Positions 52,176-63,692 of a stretch of 64,000 nucleotides of DNA are shown here, one piece after another. The notes beneath the pieces were generated by a model, which ran no database searches, was not told where the DNA came from, and saw nothing but the letters and a program-made list of their open reading frames with translations. Origin of the DNA: JASHPR01 sp963833885 (lineage in GTDB: Bacteria > Actinomycetota > Actinomycetes > Streptosporangiales > Streptosporangiaceae); NCBI GenBank assembly GCA_963833885.1, contig CAWHZU010000019.1:186001-250000 (forward strand). Direction: 5' to 3'. Position 1 is the first letter of the stretch, and each line of letters starts with the position of its first letter. A program made the translations under genes and the position numbers.

Positions 52176-52386
52176 CCAAAGCTTGCCCTGTCCGACACCG
52201 AGCCCGCCTGGCCGGACGCCCCGCCTCCGGCCAGGCCGAACACAGGAGCGGAATGGACCTGTTTCACCCGCATCCGCCATTGCGCTCTGTTATGATCATC
52301 AATCGGCTTAAGTAGCCCACATCTATTATTTCGGCCCTGGCGTAAGCCATATGCCCCACGTTCGTCACGGAATAGGACTAATGGGA

Positions 52387-54216
52387 ATGCGAATCCGAGG
52401 TACAGTCCGGCTGCTCGCGATCGCTGGCGTGGCCTGCTCGATGGCGCTGGCTGCCTGCTCGTCGGGCACTCAGTCATCGACGGGCTCCACAAGCAACCGC
52501 GTTCAGGGGGGGACCGCCACGCTGTCGCTCACCCAGACCGATGGCATTTTCAACTACATCTTCCCCCTGCTCAACTTCGACAACGACACCTTCGCGAACA
52601 TCACCTACTCGCAGTACCTCATGTGGCGGCCGCTGTACTGGTTCGGCAAGCCCGGTGCTGTCGGGCTGAACGAATCGGAGAGCCTGGCCGATCCCCCGGC
52701 CGTGACCTCGTCCGGCGGGAAGACCACCGCGACGATCACGCTCAAGCCGTACAAGTGGTCCGACGGCACGGCGGTCACCAGCAGCGACGTCGAGTTCTGG
52801 ATCGACTTGCTGAAGGCGGACAAGGCCCAGTTCTGGGGCTATGAGCCCGGCGAGTTCCCGGACAACCTCACCTCGTTCAAGGCCCTCAGCAGCACCAAGT
52901 TCCAGCTCGTCTTCAACCACACCTACGCCGCGGAGTGGCTCTACAACCAGCTCGCCCTGATCATCCCGCTGCCCGAGCACGCTTGGGACAAGACGTCGCT
53001 GACCGGCTCGACCAGCGGACACCCCGCCGAAACGTCCAACTCCGAGGCGCTGGCGGTCGACAACTTCCTGCTCGCGCAGAACAAGGACACCGCCACCTAC
53101 GCCACGAACAAGCTCTGGCAGGTCGTCGACGGCCCGTGGAAGCTGAGCGCCTATACGCCCGCGAGCGGCGACGCCACCTACGTCCGCAACATGAAGTTCT
53201 CCGGGCAGGCCACAGGCTCGCTGCATGCGATCAAGATCGAGAGCTACACCAGCGACACGGCCGAGTTCGACCAGCTGCTGTCGGCCAGCGGCATCGACTT
53301 CGGCTACGTGCCGTTCAACGACGCCGCGCAGGTGTCCCGGGTCAAGGGGGACGGCTACACCGTGGCGTCCTGGCCCGCGTGGGGCATCAACTACATCTTC
53401 ATGAACTACGCGTCGCCGCAGTCCGGCGCCATCTTCCGGCAGCTCTACATGCGTCAGGCGATGGAACACCTGATCAACCAGGCCGGTTACATCAGCGCGT
53501 TCCTCGAGGGCTACGCGTACCCGACCTACGGGCCGGTGCCGCAGAAGCCGTCCAGCAACTTCGTGTCCCCCCAGGAGACGCAGAACCCGTACCCGTACAA
53601 CCCGAAGGACGCGACCAACATACTGACGCAGCACGGCTGGAAGGTCGTGGCTGGCGGCACGGACACGTGCACCCGGCCGGGCTCCGGCCTGACCGACTGC
53701 GGCCCAGGTATCACCGCCGGCCAGAAGCTGACGTTCGGCTTCGAGTACGCGACCGGCTCGCTGGCGGAGGACGAGGAAGTCTCCTCGCTGCAGACGGCGT
53801 TCTCGCAGGCCGGCATCAAGATGTCGACGAGCAGTTCGTCGTTCGCCACGATCACCGGCGGCATGGCACCCGGCTGCACGAAGACCAGCTGCTGGCAGAT
53901 GTCCTATGTGGGCGAAGCCTGGCTGTTCGACCCCGGCTTCAACGAGCCAGACGGATCAATCCTGTTCCTCTCGGACGGGCCGTCCAACCTCGGTGGGTAC
54001 TCCAACTCGACGGCCGACTCGCTGATGAACAAGCTCGGCTCGGGAGGCAACTCGGCGCTGTTCAAGTACCAGAACTACCTCGCCCAGCAGCTCCCCGGTC
54101 TGTGGATGCCGCAGACCGACACGGCGATCGCCGCGGTGAACAGCAAGCTCAAGGGCGTCACCCCGCTAGACCCGCTGGAGAACCTCTACCCAGAGGACTG
54201 GTATTTCGTTAAGTAA
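52387..54216 (+). CDS. Dipeptide/oligopeptide ABC transporter substrate-binding lipoprotein, copy 1
   Basis: 609 residues from the ATG at 52387, matched to the start of copy 2 (same AATAGGA spacing); the frame is open up to 52351. Lipobox LAAC in RLLAIAGVACSMALAACSSG. The SBP_bac_5 domain includes KWSDGTAVTSSDVEFWIDLLKAD, the RQLYMRQAMEHLINQAGY segment and YPYNPKDATNILTQHGWK. It delivers peptides (or similar ligands) to the permease. It is nearly identical over its length to the protein from 54891, so the two arose by duplication. A hairpin follows the stop by 5 bases. Confidence 0.92.
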   Translation: MRIRGTVRLLAIAGVACSMALAACSSGTQSSTGSTSNRVQGGTATLSLTQTDGIFNYIFPLLNFDNDTFANITYSQYLMWRPLYWFGKPGAVGLNESESLADPPAVTSSGGKTTATITLKPYKWSDGTAVTSSDVEFWIDLLKADKAQFWGYEPGEFPDNLTSFKALSSTKFQLVFNHTYAAEWLYNQLALIIPLPEHAWDKTSLTGSTSGHPAETSNSEALAVDNFLLAQNKDTATYATNKLWQVVDGPWKLSAYTPASGDATYVRNMKFSGQATGSLHAIKIESYTSDTAEFDQLLSASGIDFGYVPFNDAAQVSRVKGDGYTVASWPAWGINYIFMNYASPQSGAIFRQLYMRQAMEHLINQAGYISAFLEGYAYPTYGPVPQKPSSNFVSPQETQNPYPYNPKDATNILTQHGWKVVAGGTDTCTRPGSGLTDCGPGITAGQKLTFGFEYATGSLAEDEEVSSLQTAFSQAGIKMSTSSSSFATITGGMAPGCTKTSCWQMSYVGEAWLFDPGFNEPDGSILFLSDGPSNLGGYSNSTADSLMNKLGSGGNSALFKYQNYLAQQLPGLWMPQTDTAIAAVNSKLKGVTPLDPLENLYPEDWYFVK

Positions 54217-54221
54217 ACCCA

Positions 54222-54243
54222 TTCGGGGGGCTCCGCCCCCGAA
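54222..54243. repeat. Hairpin of GGGG-CTCCG-CCCC type, just after binding-protein copy 1
   Basis: Arms TTCGGGGG (54222-54229) and CCCCCGAA (54236-54243) around GCTCCG, 5 bases after the stop codon. The same core recurs at 54385-54403 and, complemented, at 58859-58879. It may act as an RNA stabiliser or terminator; there is no T run. Confidence 0.6.
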
Positions 54244-54252
54244 GACCCCGGG

Positions 54253-54287
54253 CCCCCGCGCGCCCAGCAGGCTAGGGCGTGCGGGGG
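54253..54287. terminator. Hairpin terminator of copy 1, homologous to that of copy 2
   Basis: CCCCCGCGCGCCC (54253-54265) pairs with GGGCGTGCGGGGG (54275-54287) with one G-T pair around a 9-base loop, followed by TTCGAC. It matches the hairpin at 56728-56765 in stem sequence, so it is part of the duplicated block. Confidence 0.6.
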
Positions 54288-54384
54288 TTCGACTGTCTGC
54301 GTATCTGCCGGACCACCCTCGGGCCAGACACCCCCGTAGCCCGCACGCCCTCGCAGCCCTAAGACCCCGAACCTCACACCAAAC

Positions 54385-54403
54385 CGCGGGCTCCGCCCCC
54401 GCG
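54385..54403. repeat. Second CGCGGG-CTCCG-CCCGCG hairpin
   Basis: CGCGGG (54385-54390) and CCCGCG (54398-54403) around CTCCGCC. Lies directly before the start of the permease remnant. Confidence 0.5.
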
Positions 54404-54665
54404 CTGCAGTCGGACGTCGAGCGAGTCGCGCAGGCCGTCGCCGATGAAGTTGAAGGCGACCACCGTGAGCACGATCATCAGGCCTGGCCGGGCAGATCTC
54501 CCACCAGTAGCCGTCGTATACGACGTTGACCTCCGTTCTCAAGCATCCCGCCGCCTCGACGTACTCCCTGACCCGCAGGCTCAGCGTCTCCCTGCGCACC
54601 AGCCGCGCCAGGCCCGGCCAGGACAGCAGCGCGAGAACCAGGATGAGCAGCAGGAGTGTCGGCCG
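54404..54665 (-). pseudogene. Remnant of an OppC/DppC-like permease gene
   Basis: Read on the minus strand, pieces match the intact permease at 56768-57679: LSLRVREYVEA with RRETLS before it, then a jump to VYDGYWWEI and, out of frame, the FIGDGLRDSLDVRLQ ending. About 160 bases between the two parts are missing with a CCGCC microhomology at the junction, and a one-base insertion in the TGGCCGGGCAG region breaks the frame. It stands in the same place relative to binding-protein copy 1 as the intact permease does to copy 2. The remaining sequence to 54890 aligns with the region upstream of copy 1. Confidence 0.82.
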
Positions 54666-54890
54666 ATCGCTGTCTTCTTGCGCAAAGCGTGACCTATTCC
54701 TGCCCTATTTAAACGCCAATCCCACTGGCCACATACGCCATTTCCGCACCGTCCATCGTCCCTGGTAGCAGGCCACACGCGGCCACAGCCACCAGGAACG
54801 GAATGGCCTGGTTTCCCCCGCATCGGCCATTGAGCTCTGTTATTTTCGGCCCTGGCGCCCAGCATTCGACACGGAATAGGAGTAATAAGA

Positions 54891-56717
54891 ATGCGTACCC
54901 GAGGTAGCGTCGGGCTGCTGGCGATCGCCAGTGTGGCCTGCTCGGTGGTGCTGGCCGCCTGCTCTTCCACCAGTTCGCCGTCGTCGAGCGCGGCGGGCAA
55001 CCGCGTTCAGGGCGGGACGGCCACGATGTCGCTCGCCCAGGCCGATGGCGTCTTCAATTACATTTTCCCGCTGCTTGACATCAACAATGACACGTTCGCC
55101 AATGTCACCTACTCGCAGTACCAGATGTGGGAGCCGCTGTACTGGTTTGGCAGCCCGGGGAACGTCGGGCTGAACAAGTCGATGAGCGTGGCCGACCCCC
55201 CGACCGTGGCCTCGTTCGGCGGAAAGACGACCGCTACGATTCAGCTCAAGTCCTACCGCTGGTCCGACGGCGCGCAGGTCACCAGCCGGGACGTCGAGTT
55301 CTGGATCAACCTGCTGAAGGCGGACAAGACTCAGTTCTGGGGCTATGAGCCCGGCGAGTTCCCGGACAACCTCACCTCGTTCGAGAGCCTGAGCAGCACC
55401 AAGTTCCAGCTCGTCTTCGACCACACCTACTCGTCGGAGTGGCTCTACAACCAGCTCGCCCTGATCATCCCGCTGCCCCAGCAGGCCTGGGACAAGGAAT
55501 CGGCGACCGGCCCGGTCGGGAACTACGACCTGACCACCTCCGGCGCCCTGGATGTCGACAACTTCCTGCTGGCGCAGAACAAGGACACCTCCACCTATGC
55601 CACGAACCCGCTCTGGCAGGTCGTGGACGGCCCGTGGAAGCTGACCGCGTACGCCACCAACGGATCCGGCGACGCCACGTACGTCCGGAACATGAAGTAC
55701 TCCGGGCCGGTTACCGGCTCGCTGCACGAGCTCAAGATCGACAGCTACGCCAGCGACACGGCCGAGTTCGACCAGCTGCTGTCGGTGGGCGGCGTCGACT
55801 TCGGCTACGTGCCGTTCAACGACGCGGCCCAGGTATCGCGGGTCAAGAGCGACGGCTACACCGTGTCGTCCTGGCCCGCGTGGGGCATCAACTACATCTT
55901 CATGAACTACGCGTCGCCGCAGTTGGGCGCCATCTTCAAGCAGCTCTACATCCGTCAGGCGATGGAGCATCTGATCAACCAGGCCGGTTACATCAGCGCG
56001 TTCCTCGAGGGCTACGCGTACCCGACCTACGGCCCGGTGCCGCAGCAGCCTGCCAGCGCCTTCGTCTCCCGGCAGGAAACGGAGAACCCGTATCCGTACA
56101 ACCCGATGGAAGCGGTCAACCTGCTGAAACAGCACGGCTGGAAGGTCGTGCCTGGCGGCACGGACACGTGCACCCGGCCGGGCTCCGGGTCGAATGAGTG
56201 CGGCGCCGGTATCGCCTCCGGCGCCAAGCTGACGCTCGCCTTCGAGTACACGACGGGCTCCCTGGCGGAGGACGAGGAAGTCGATTCACTCCAGTCGGCC
56301 TTCGCTCAGGCGGGTGTCAAGATGTCTACGAGCGATGCGCCGTTCCCGACGGTGGCCGGCAGCATGACGCCCGGCTGCACGAAGTCGAGCTGCTGGCAGA
56401 TGTCCTACGTGGGCGAGGGATGGCTGTTCGACCCCGGCTTCTTCGAGCCCGACGGGGCGATCCTGTTCGGCTCGAACGGGCCGTCCAACCTCGGCGGGTA
56501 CTCCAACCCGACGGCCGATTCCCTCATCAACAAGCTGGGCTCGGGCGGCCTCTCCGCGCTCTACACCTACCAGGACTACCTCGCCAAGCAGCTCCCCGGG
56601 CTGTGGATGCCGCAGGCAGACACCGCGATCGCCGCGGTGAACAGCAAGCTCAGGGGCGCCTACCCGCTGGACCCGCTGGAGAACCTCTACCCGCAGGACT
56701 GGTACTTCGTGAAGTAA
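54891..56717 (+). CDS. Dipeptide/oligopeptide ABC transporter substrate-binding lipoprotein, copy 2
   Basis: 608 residues. Lipobox LAAC (VACSVVLAACSST). The SBP_bac_5 body closely follows copy 1, with RWSDGAQVTSRDVEFWINLLKAD, QLYIRQAMEHLINQAGY and the ending LDPLENLYPQDWYFVK. Differences concentrate in the segment PGNVGLNKSMSVADPPTV and in the middle NYDLTTSGALDVDN, which may alter ligand choice. It converges with the intact permease gene, sharing a strong terminator. The AATAGGAGTAATAAGA before the ATG provides the ribosome binding site. Confidence 0.93.
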   Translation: MRTRGSVGLLAIASVACSVVLAACSSTSSPSSSAAGNRVQGGTATMSLAQADGVFNYIFPLLDINNDTFANVTYSQYQMWEPLYWFGSPGNVGLNKSMSVADPPTVASFGGKTTATIQLKSYRWSDGAQVTSRDVEFWINLLKADKTQFWGYEPGEFPDNLTSFESLSSTKFQLVFDHTYSSEWLYNQLALIIPLPQQAWDKESATGPVGNYDLTTSGALDVDNFLLAQNKDTSTYATNPLWQVVDGPWKLTAYATNGSGDATYVRNMKYSGPVTGSLHELKIDSYASDTAEFDQLLSVGGVDFGYVPFNDAAQVSRVKSDGYTVSSWPAWGINYIFMNYASPQLGAIFKQLYIRQAMEHLINQAGYISAFLEGYAYPTYGPVPQQPASAFVSRQETENPYPYNPMEAVNLLKQHGWKVVPGGTDTCTRPGSGSNECGAGIASGAKLTLAFEYTTGSLAEDEEVDSLQSAFAQAGVKMSTSDAPFPTVAGSMTPGCTKSSCWQMSYVGEGWLFDPGFFEPDGAILFGSNGPSNLGGYSNPTADSLINKLGSGGLSALYTYQDYLAKQLPGLWMPQADTAIAAVNSKLRGAYPLDPLENLYPQDWYFVK

Positions 56718-56727
56718 CAGACCCTGG

Positions 56728-56765
56728 ACCCCCGCGCGCCCAACATCTGCCAGGCGCGCGGGGGT
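56728..56765. terminator. Bidirectional intrinsic terminator
   Basis: Perfect 13-bp arms, ACCCCCGCGCGCC (56728-56740) and GGCGCGCGGGGGT (56753-56765), with a 12-base loop, followed by TTCTT. It lies between binding-protein copy 2 and the convergent permease gene, whose stop codon is 3 bases away. Confidence 0.85.
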
Positions 56766-56767
56766 TC

Positions 56768-57679
56768 TTAGCGGCGCTGCAGCCGGACGTCTAGCGAGTC
56801 GCGCAGGCCGTCGCCGATGAAGTTGAACGCGACCACCGTGAGCACGATCATCAGGCCAGCCGGGTAGATCTCCCACCAGTAGCCGTCGTACAGGAAGTTG
56901 ACCCCGTTCTCCAGCATCCCGCCCCACGTCGCGGTCGGCGGGGGCAGGCTGAAGCCGAAGTAGCTCAGCACCGCGAGGATCGAGATCGCGTCCGCGACCT
57001 GGAACGTGGCGTTGACGACGATCGTGCCCACCGTGTTCGGCACCAGGTGGCGGATGATGATCCGGCCGGACCGGCCACCCATCGTCCTGACCGCCTCGAC
57101 GTACTCCCTGACCCGCAGGCTCAGCGTTTCCCCGCGCACCAGCCGCGCCGGGCCCAGCCAGGACAGCAGCGAGAGAACCAGGATGAGCAGCAGCAGCGTC
57201 GGCTTGAACTCCGTTGCCAGGTCGATGAACAGGTACACGACCGGGATGGCGAGCAGGATGTCGACGAAGCGCATCAGGATCGTGTCGGCCAGGCCGCCGA
57301 AGAAGCCGGAGATCACGCCGTAGAGCACGCCAATCACGGTCGCGACTAGCGCCACGGCGAAGCCCACCTCCAGCGAGCTCTGGCCGCCGGCCATGAGCCG
57401 GCCCAGGATGTCGTATCCCAGGTTGTCGGTGCCCAGCGCGTGCTTGGCACCTGGCGGCTCGTTTACCAGCAAGAGGTTCGTGGCGACCTGGTTCGTGTGA
57501 TAGAAGAGCGGGCCGACGAAGCAGAACAGGACCACCGCCACGACCAGGATGAGCCCGGCCAGCGCGAGCTTGTTCTCCACGAACGCACGCAGGATCATTC
57601 GCCAGCCAGCGTCATGGCGGATCGCCTCGCCACCCTCGGGGGTGGCGCCAGGCCGGGCTTCGGCCGTGATGTCAGTCAT
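56768..57679 (-). CDS. dppC: Peptide ABC transporter permease (DppC/OppC family)
   Basis: 303 residues. An N-terminal OppC_N segment (WRMILRAFVENKLALAGLILV), about six membrane spans, and the EAA loop EYVEAVRTMGGRSGRIIIRHLVPN that contacts the ATPase. GTDNLGYDILGRLMAGGQSS is the conserved region before the second span. The C-terminus FIGDGLRDSLDVRLQ is typical. It overlaps dppB by 8 bases. It is the inner-membrane channel half together with DppB. Confidence 0.92.
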   Translation of the reverse strand: MTDITAEARPGATPEGGEAIRHDAGWRMILRAFVENKLALAGLILVVAVVLFCFVGPLFYHTNQVATNLLLVNEPPGAKHALGTDNLGYDILGRLMAGGQSSLEVGFAVALVATVIGVLYGVISGFFGGLADTILMRFVDILLAIPVVYLFIDLATEFKPTLLLLILVLSLLSWLGPARLVRGETLSLRVREYVEAVRTMGGRSGRIIIRHLVPNTVGTIVVNATFQVADAISILAVLSYFGFSLPPPTATWGGMLENGVNFLYDGYWWEIYPAGLMIVLTVVAFNFIGDGLRDSLDVRLQRR

Positions 57680-58619
57680 AACGCACCCGTGGATCCAGGA
57701 CCGCGTAGGCGACGTCAGCGATCAGATTGCCGAGCACGGTCGCCATGGCCACAAGCACGGTGATGCCGAACACCACCGGGTAATCGCCGTTCACAGCGGC
57801 GTTGAAGTACGCGAGCCCGACCCCGGGGAAGTTGAACAGCTGCTCGATGATCAGCCCGAATGTCAGAATGCCCGGTATCGATATCCCGACCAGCGTGGCG
57901 ACCGGGATCAGCGAGTTGCGCAGCAGGTGCCGAGACAGGATGGCGCTCTGCCGCAGCCCCTTGGCACGAGCGGTGCGTATGTAGTCCTGCGTCAGGCTGT
58001 CGATCGCCGAGGATCGCATGTAGCGGCTGAACAGCGCGACCGTGACCAGCGTCAGCGTCGCGACCGGGAGCACGAGGCCGCTGGGGTCGGCCAGCACTCC
58101 GCCGATCGTCGACGCCTGAGGCGCCTCAGCCGGCAGCAGCCTGAGGTTGACCGCGAAAGCCGCGATCAGCAGCAGCCCCAGCAGGTACGCCGGCATGGAG
58201 TACAGGACGAACGCGATGCCCGTGGCGGTGTAGTCGGTCAGCTTGTTACGCCGGACCGCCTGCACTATGCCGAGCGGGATCGCGATCAGGAGCGCGAGCA
58301 CGAGCGACACGCCGACCAGGACAATGTCATTGGGCAGATCGTGCACGACGATGGCGTCCACGGTCATGTTCTGCTTGAACGAGAAGCCGAGGTTGCCGTG
58401 TAGCAGCTGATTGAGGAACGTGACGTATTGCAGCGGCAACGGCTTGTCGAGACCGTTCTGGCGGTTGAACGCGGCGATCGCCGGCGGGGTCGCCCGGATC
58501 CCGAGGATCGCCCGTGCGATGTTGCCCGGCAGGAGATGCCGCAGGATGAACACGATGACTGTCACGCCAATGATGACGATGATCGCTTGGCCGATCCGCC
58601 GGATGATGAAGCCGATCAC
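57672..58619 (-). CDS. dppB: Peptide ABC transporter permease (DppB/OppB family)
   Basis: 315 residues with six membrane spans. The N-terminus IGFIIRRIGQAIIVIIGVTVIVFIL and the EAA loop DYIRTARAKGLRQSAILSRHLLRNSLIP are DppB hallmarks; LLRNSLIPVATLVG follows. It partners DppC. The gene starts 147 bases from the ATPase gene stop on the same strand. The 58620-58765 gap contains nothing further that I recognise. Confidence 0.93.
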   Translation of the reverse strand: MIGFIIRRIGQAIIVIIGVTVIVFILRHLLPGNIARAILGIRATPPAIAAFNRQNGLDKPLPLQYVTFLNQLLHGNLGFSFKQNMTVDAIVVHDLPNDIVLVGVSLVLALLIAIPLGIVQAVRRNKLTDYTATGIAFVLYSMPAYLLGLLLIAAFAVNLRLLPAEAPQASTIGGVLADPSGLVLPVATLTLVTVALFSRYMRSSAIDSLTQDYIRTARAKGLRQSAILSRHLLRNSLIPVATLVGISIPGILTFGLIIEQLFNFPGVGLAYFNAAVNGDYPVVFGITVLVAMATVLGNLIADVAYAVLDPRVRYD

Positions 58620-58765
58620 CTAGGCAAGCACCTCGCTAACGTGCGCCACGGGACCCATGGGCCTCACGCATACTTTTCGGGTAGATCGCAACCTACCGCG
58701 CAGACCCCCGGCACTCCGCGCCGGGGCCATGTGGTGATCAGCCGCGCTGGCGCGACCGCGCCCAG

Positions 58766-60904
<2,139 letters not shown>

Positions 60905-60943
60905 TTGATGGCCTTCCTTGCGGCGGGTGACGGGGGGCTGCCC

Positions 60944-62974
60944 TCACACACAGTCTCGCGGCACCTCAGCATTCCATGTCCTGGTAAAGACCCGATCATC
61001 GCCCTCGTAGGCATCCAGCGCATTCGTCACCTGGAAGCTGCCGGCGGTGGCCGACATCGTGCTGACGGTCCGGACCGTGATCCGCCACTGCGCGCGCCCC
61101 ACCGAGAACGCGCGCACGCACTCCACCCGCGCCGACAGCGGATCGCCCTCGACGACGTGGTACACGTCCCGCTCGTGCTCGCGATATTCAAGCCCGTCGT
61201 CCAGCAGGCGGTGACCGTCATCCACCGTGTTGATCACCTCGACGGTGCCGGTCGCCACGTCGCGCCGGACCTCGCGCCCGGACCCTCCGCCCAGCGGGTC
61301 ATGCTGTGGCATCGGTGCACGTTCGGGCACCGCGAAGTGCGCGGGCGGCACGTACTCGCCGGAGCCCACCCAGACCGGGAGGTCCAATACCGAGCCGCCG
61401 GTGAACACGCTCAGCGTCACGCGCTCCGGAGCGGGCCAGGCCCACGGCCAGTACGTCGGCGAGACCGCCAGCCTGAGCCGGTGCCCGGCCGGGACCTGGT
61501 AGCCGATCGCGTTGAGCGGGACGTCGACCGGATAACGCTGACCCGGGACGAGAGGCTCCGGGCGGGAGTCGCTGGTGCGGTGTGCGAGGTTCTTGAGCCC
61601 GCGGGTAATCAGGGTCGACGCGCCGTCCGGCCAGACGTCGCAGAGCCGCACGGCGACGAGCGCCAGCGGCTGGTCAGCGGCCAGGTCGAGCCGCGCGACG
61701 GGGACACCCAGAATCTCGACGGGCTCGGCGAGCGGCCCGGTATCGAAGCTCAGCGACAACCCGTCCTCAGGCCGCTGGTCGGGAGGGAACTCCAGGGCAT
61801 CGCCGTGCCCGCCCCACTGCCCCAGATCCCCGGCGGCGGCCTCCGCCCCGAGGATCCGGAGTTCCACATCGACGTCCGGAACTCGAGATTTCCCGGCTTG
61901 AAGCGTTCCGGCCTCGATCCTGAACCGGCGCCACTCGGCGTCCTTCGTGGGCCAGGTTTCTGTAGCCAACCAACGACCGGGGTGGGTCAGGTATCCCGAC
62001 GCCGGGCGGTGCGCCTCCGGCATCCATGCCCGCAACTTGGGCTCGTCCATCACGCCGTTGTCCACGCCCTTCAGCCAGCGATCCCACCAGCGCACCGCCT
62101 CCTGCAGGAAGCCGATCGCCGGCCCGGGCGCACCGTCCTCGGGATAGTCGTGGCCCCACGGGCCGATCAGCCCCTTGCACGGCCCGGGGTAGGCCTCGAG
62201 GAACCGCAAGATGGCGTTCCGGTAGGAGTCGGTCCAGCCGCCGACCATGTACACCGGGCAGCGGATCGCCGCGTAGTCCTCGCAAACAGATCCCTGGCGC
62301 CAGAACTCGTCCCGCCGCTGGTGGGCCAGCCAGGCGTTGACGTACGGCGGGGTCTGCTCCAGCCGCTGCCGCCAGGTAGCCCGCCAGTCCGGACCGACCA
62401 CGGCGGGGTCCGGGGGAAGCCCGTTGTACGCGAGCATCGTCGAGGACCACGGCAGCATCGCCCACGCCAGCACGCAGCCGCCCATGTAGTGGACATCGTC
62501 AGCGTAACGGTCATCGGTCGACGCCACGCTGATCACCGCCTTCAGCTCGGGCGGATGGTGCGCGGCGATCTGCAGCCCGTTGAATCCGCCCCAGGACTTG
62601 CCGATGATGCCCACCGAGCCGCTGCACCACGGGCGCGAGCCGAGCCAGCGGATGACCTCTACGCCGTCCTCCTGCTCGAGCGGCAGATACTCATCGGCGA
62701 GGATCCCGTCCGAATCACCGCTGCCCCGGATGTCCACCCGGACCGACGCGTAGCCGTGCCCGGCAAAGTAGTGGTGGATCGGAGCGTCCCGCAACGCCAG
62801 GCCGTCGTTCTTGCGGTACGGAACGTACTCCAAGATCGCCGGCACCGGCGCGCTCTCGGCTTCCTCGGGAAGCCAGATCCTCGCGGCCAGCCGGCAGCCG
62901 TCTGGCATCGGGATCCACTCGTGCCGGATGACCCGCACGCGATGCGGAAACTCGGACCGGACGGCCAACGACAT
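60944..62974 (-). CDS. CocE/NonD or X-Pro dipeptidyl-peptidase (S15) family hydrolase
   Basis: 676 residues. YVPYRKNDG, VRVDIRGSGDSDG and the nucleophile motif GIIGKSWGG (Ser127) identify the S15/CocE family. GWTDSYRNAI holds the Asp and IGPWGHDYPE the His region. The C-terminal jelly-roll domain (LRLAVSPTYWPWAWPAPERV) is characteristic. No signal peptide; cytoplasmic. It is transcribed ahead of the peptide ABC genes, 39 bases before the ATPase start, so cleavage of imported peptides or acylated compounds is a reasonable guess. The GGAGG lies only 1-2 bases before the ATG, which is unusually close. Confidence 0.9.
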   Translation of the reverse strand: MSLAVRSEFPHRVRVIRHEWIPMPDGCRLAARIWLPEEAESAPVPAILEYVPYRKNDGLALRDAPIHHYFAGHGYASVRVDIRGSGDSDGILADEYLPLEQEDGVEVIRWLGSRPWCSGSVGIIGKSWGGFNGLQIAAHHPPELKAVISVASTDDRYADDVHYMGGCVLAWAMLPWSSTMLAYNGLPPDPAVVGPDWRATWRQRLEQTPPYVNAWLAHQRRDEFWRQGSVCEDYAAIRCPVYMVGGWTDSYRNAILRFLEAYPGPCKGLIGPWGHDYPEDGAPGPAIGFLQEAVRWWDRWLKGVDNGVMDEPKLRAWMPEAHRPASGYLTHPGRWLATETWPTKDAEWRRFRIEAGTLQAGKSRVPDVDVELRILGAEAAAGDLGQWGGHGDALEFPPDQRPEDGLSLSFDTGPLAEPVEILGVPVARLDLAADQPLALVAVRLCDVWPDGASTLITRGLKNLAHRTSDSRPEPLVPGQRYPVDVPLNAIGYQVPAGHRLRLAVSPTYWPWAWPAPERVTLSVFTGGSVLDLPVWVGSGEYVPPAHFAVPERAPMPQHDPLGGGSGREVRRDVATGTVEVINTVDDGHRLLDDGLEYREHERDVYHVVEGDPLSARVECVRAFSVGRAQWRITVRTVSTMSATAGSFQVTNALDAYEGDDRVFTRTWNAEVPRDCV

Positions 62975-63053
62975 TCCTCCGCTCTGGCGGATACGTCATG
63001 GTGAGGTTACTTCACGACATATCAGCGGAGGTCTGCAGGCCAAACCCAGATCA

Positions 63054-63692
63054 TCAGTGGCGTGCCGCCGGCGGCACCGGTTCGCGCTCGGAGACCCCGC
63101 CGAGCTGCATGGCCATGGCGTGCTCGACCAGCGAGATCAGGGCGGACTTGGTCGAGGCGCGGTCGCGCGCGTCGCACTTGACCACCCGCACGTGCGGGCT
63201 GACCGAGAGGGCCTCCCTGACGTCGGCCGCCTCATGGGGGTAGCTGCCGTTGAACCCGTTGACGGCCACGATGAACGGCAGCCCGGCCGCCTCAAAATAG
63301 TCCACCGCGGGGAACGAGTCGGCCAGCCGCCGCGTGTCGACGAGCACCACCGCTCCGATCGCGCCGTGGATCAGGTCATCCCACATGAACCAGAACCGCT
63401 GCTGACCCGGCGTGCCGAACAGGTACAAGATCAGCCCGGCGTCGAGCGTGACCCGGCCGAAGTCCATGGCCACCGTCGTGGTGCTCTTGTCCGGAGTGTG
63501 CGACAGGTCGTCCAGATTCTCGCTCACCGACGTCATCACCGCTTCCGTCGTCAGCGGCGTAATCTCAGACACCGACCCGACAAAAGTGGTCTTTCCAACG
63601 CCGAACCCACCAGCCACAACGATCTTCACCGACGTCATGGCGGCGTCAGCCGCCGCTGCGCCTGGGACGGCCTTAGAGCTTGCGAAGTCCAC
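63054..63692 (-). CDS. cvnD: Conservon GTPase-like ATP/GTP-binding protein (CvnD)
   Basis: 212 residues from the GTG at 63692, which overlaps the cvnC end by 20 bases. The P-loop is VAGGFGVGKTTFVGSVSE (28-36 is the GxxxxGKT core), the switch region reads TTTVAMDFGRV and the G3-like motif is YLFGTPGQQRFW. NGFN replaces the NKxD motif. CvnD is the small Ras/Rab-like GTPase of the conservon system, which links signalling to development and secondary metabolism in actinomycetes. Confidence 0.92.
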   Translation of the reverse strand: MDFASSKAVPGAAAADAAMTSVKIVVAGGFGVGKTTFVGSVSEITPLTTEAVMTSVSENLDDLSHTPDKSTTTVAMDFGRVTLDAGLILYLFGTPGQQRFWFMWDDLIHGAIGAVVLVDTRRLADSFPAVDYFEAAGLPFIVAVNGFNGSYPHEAADVREALSVSPHVRVVKCDARDRASTKSALISLVEHAMAMQLGGVSEREPVPPAARH

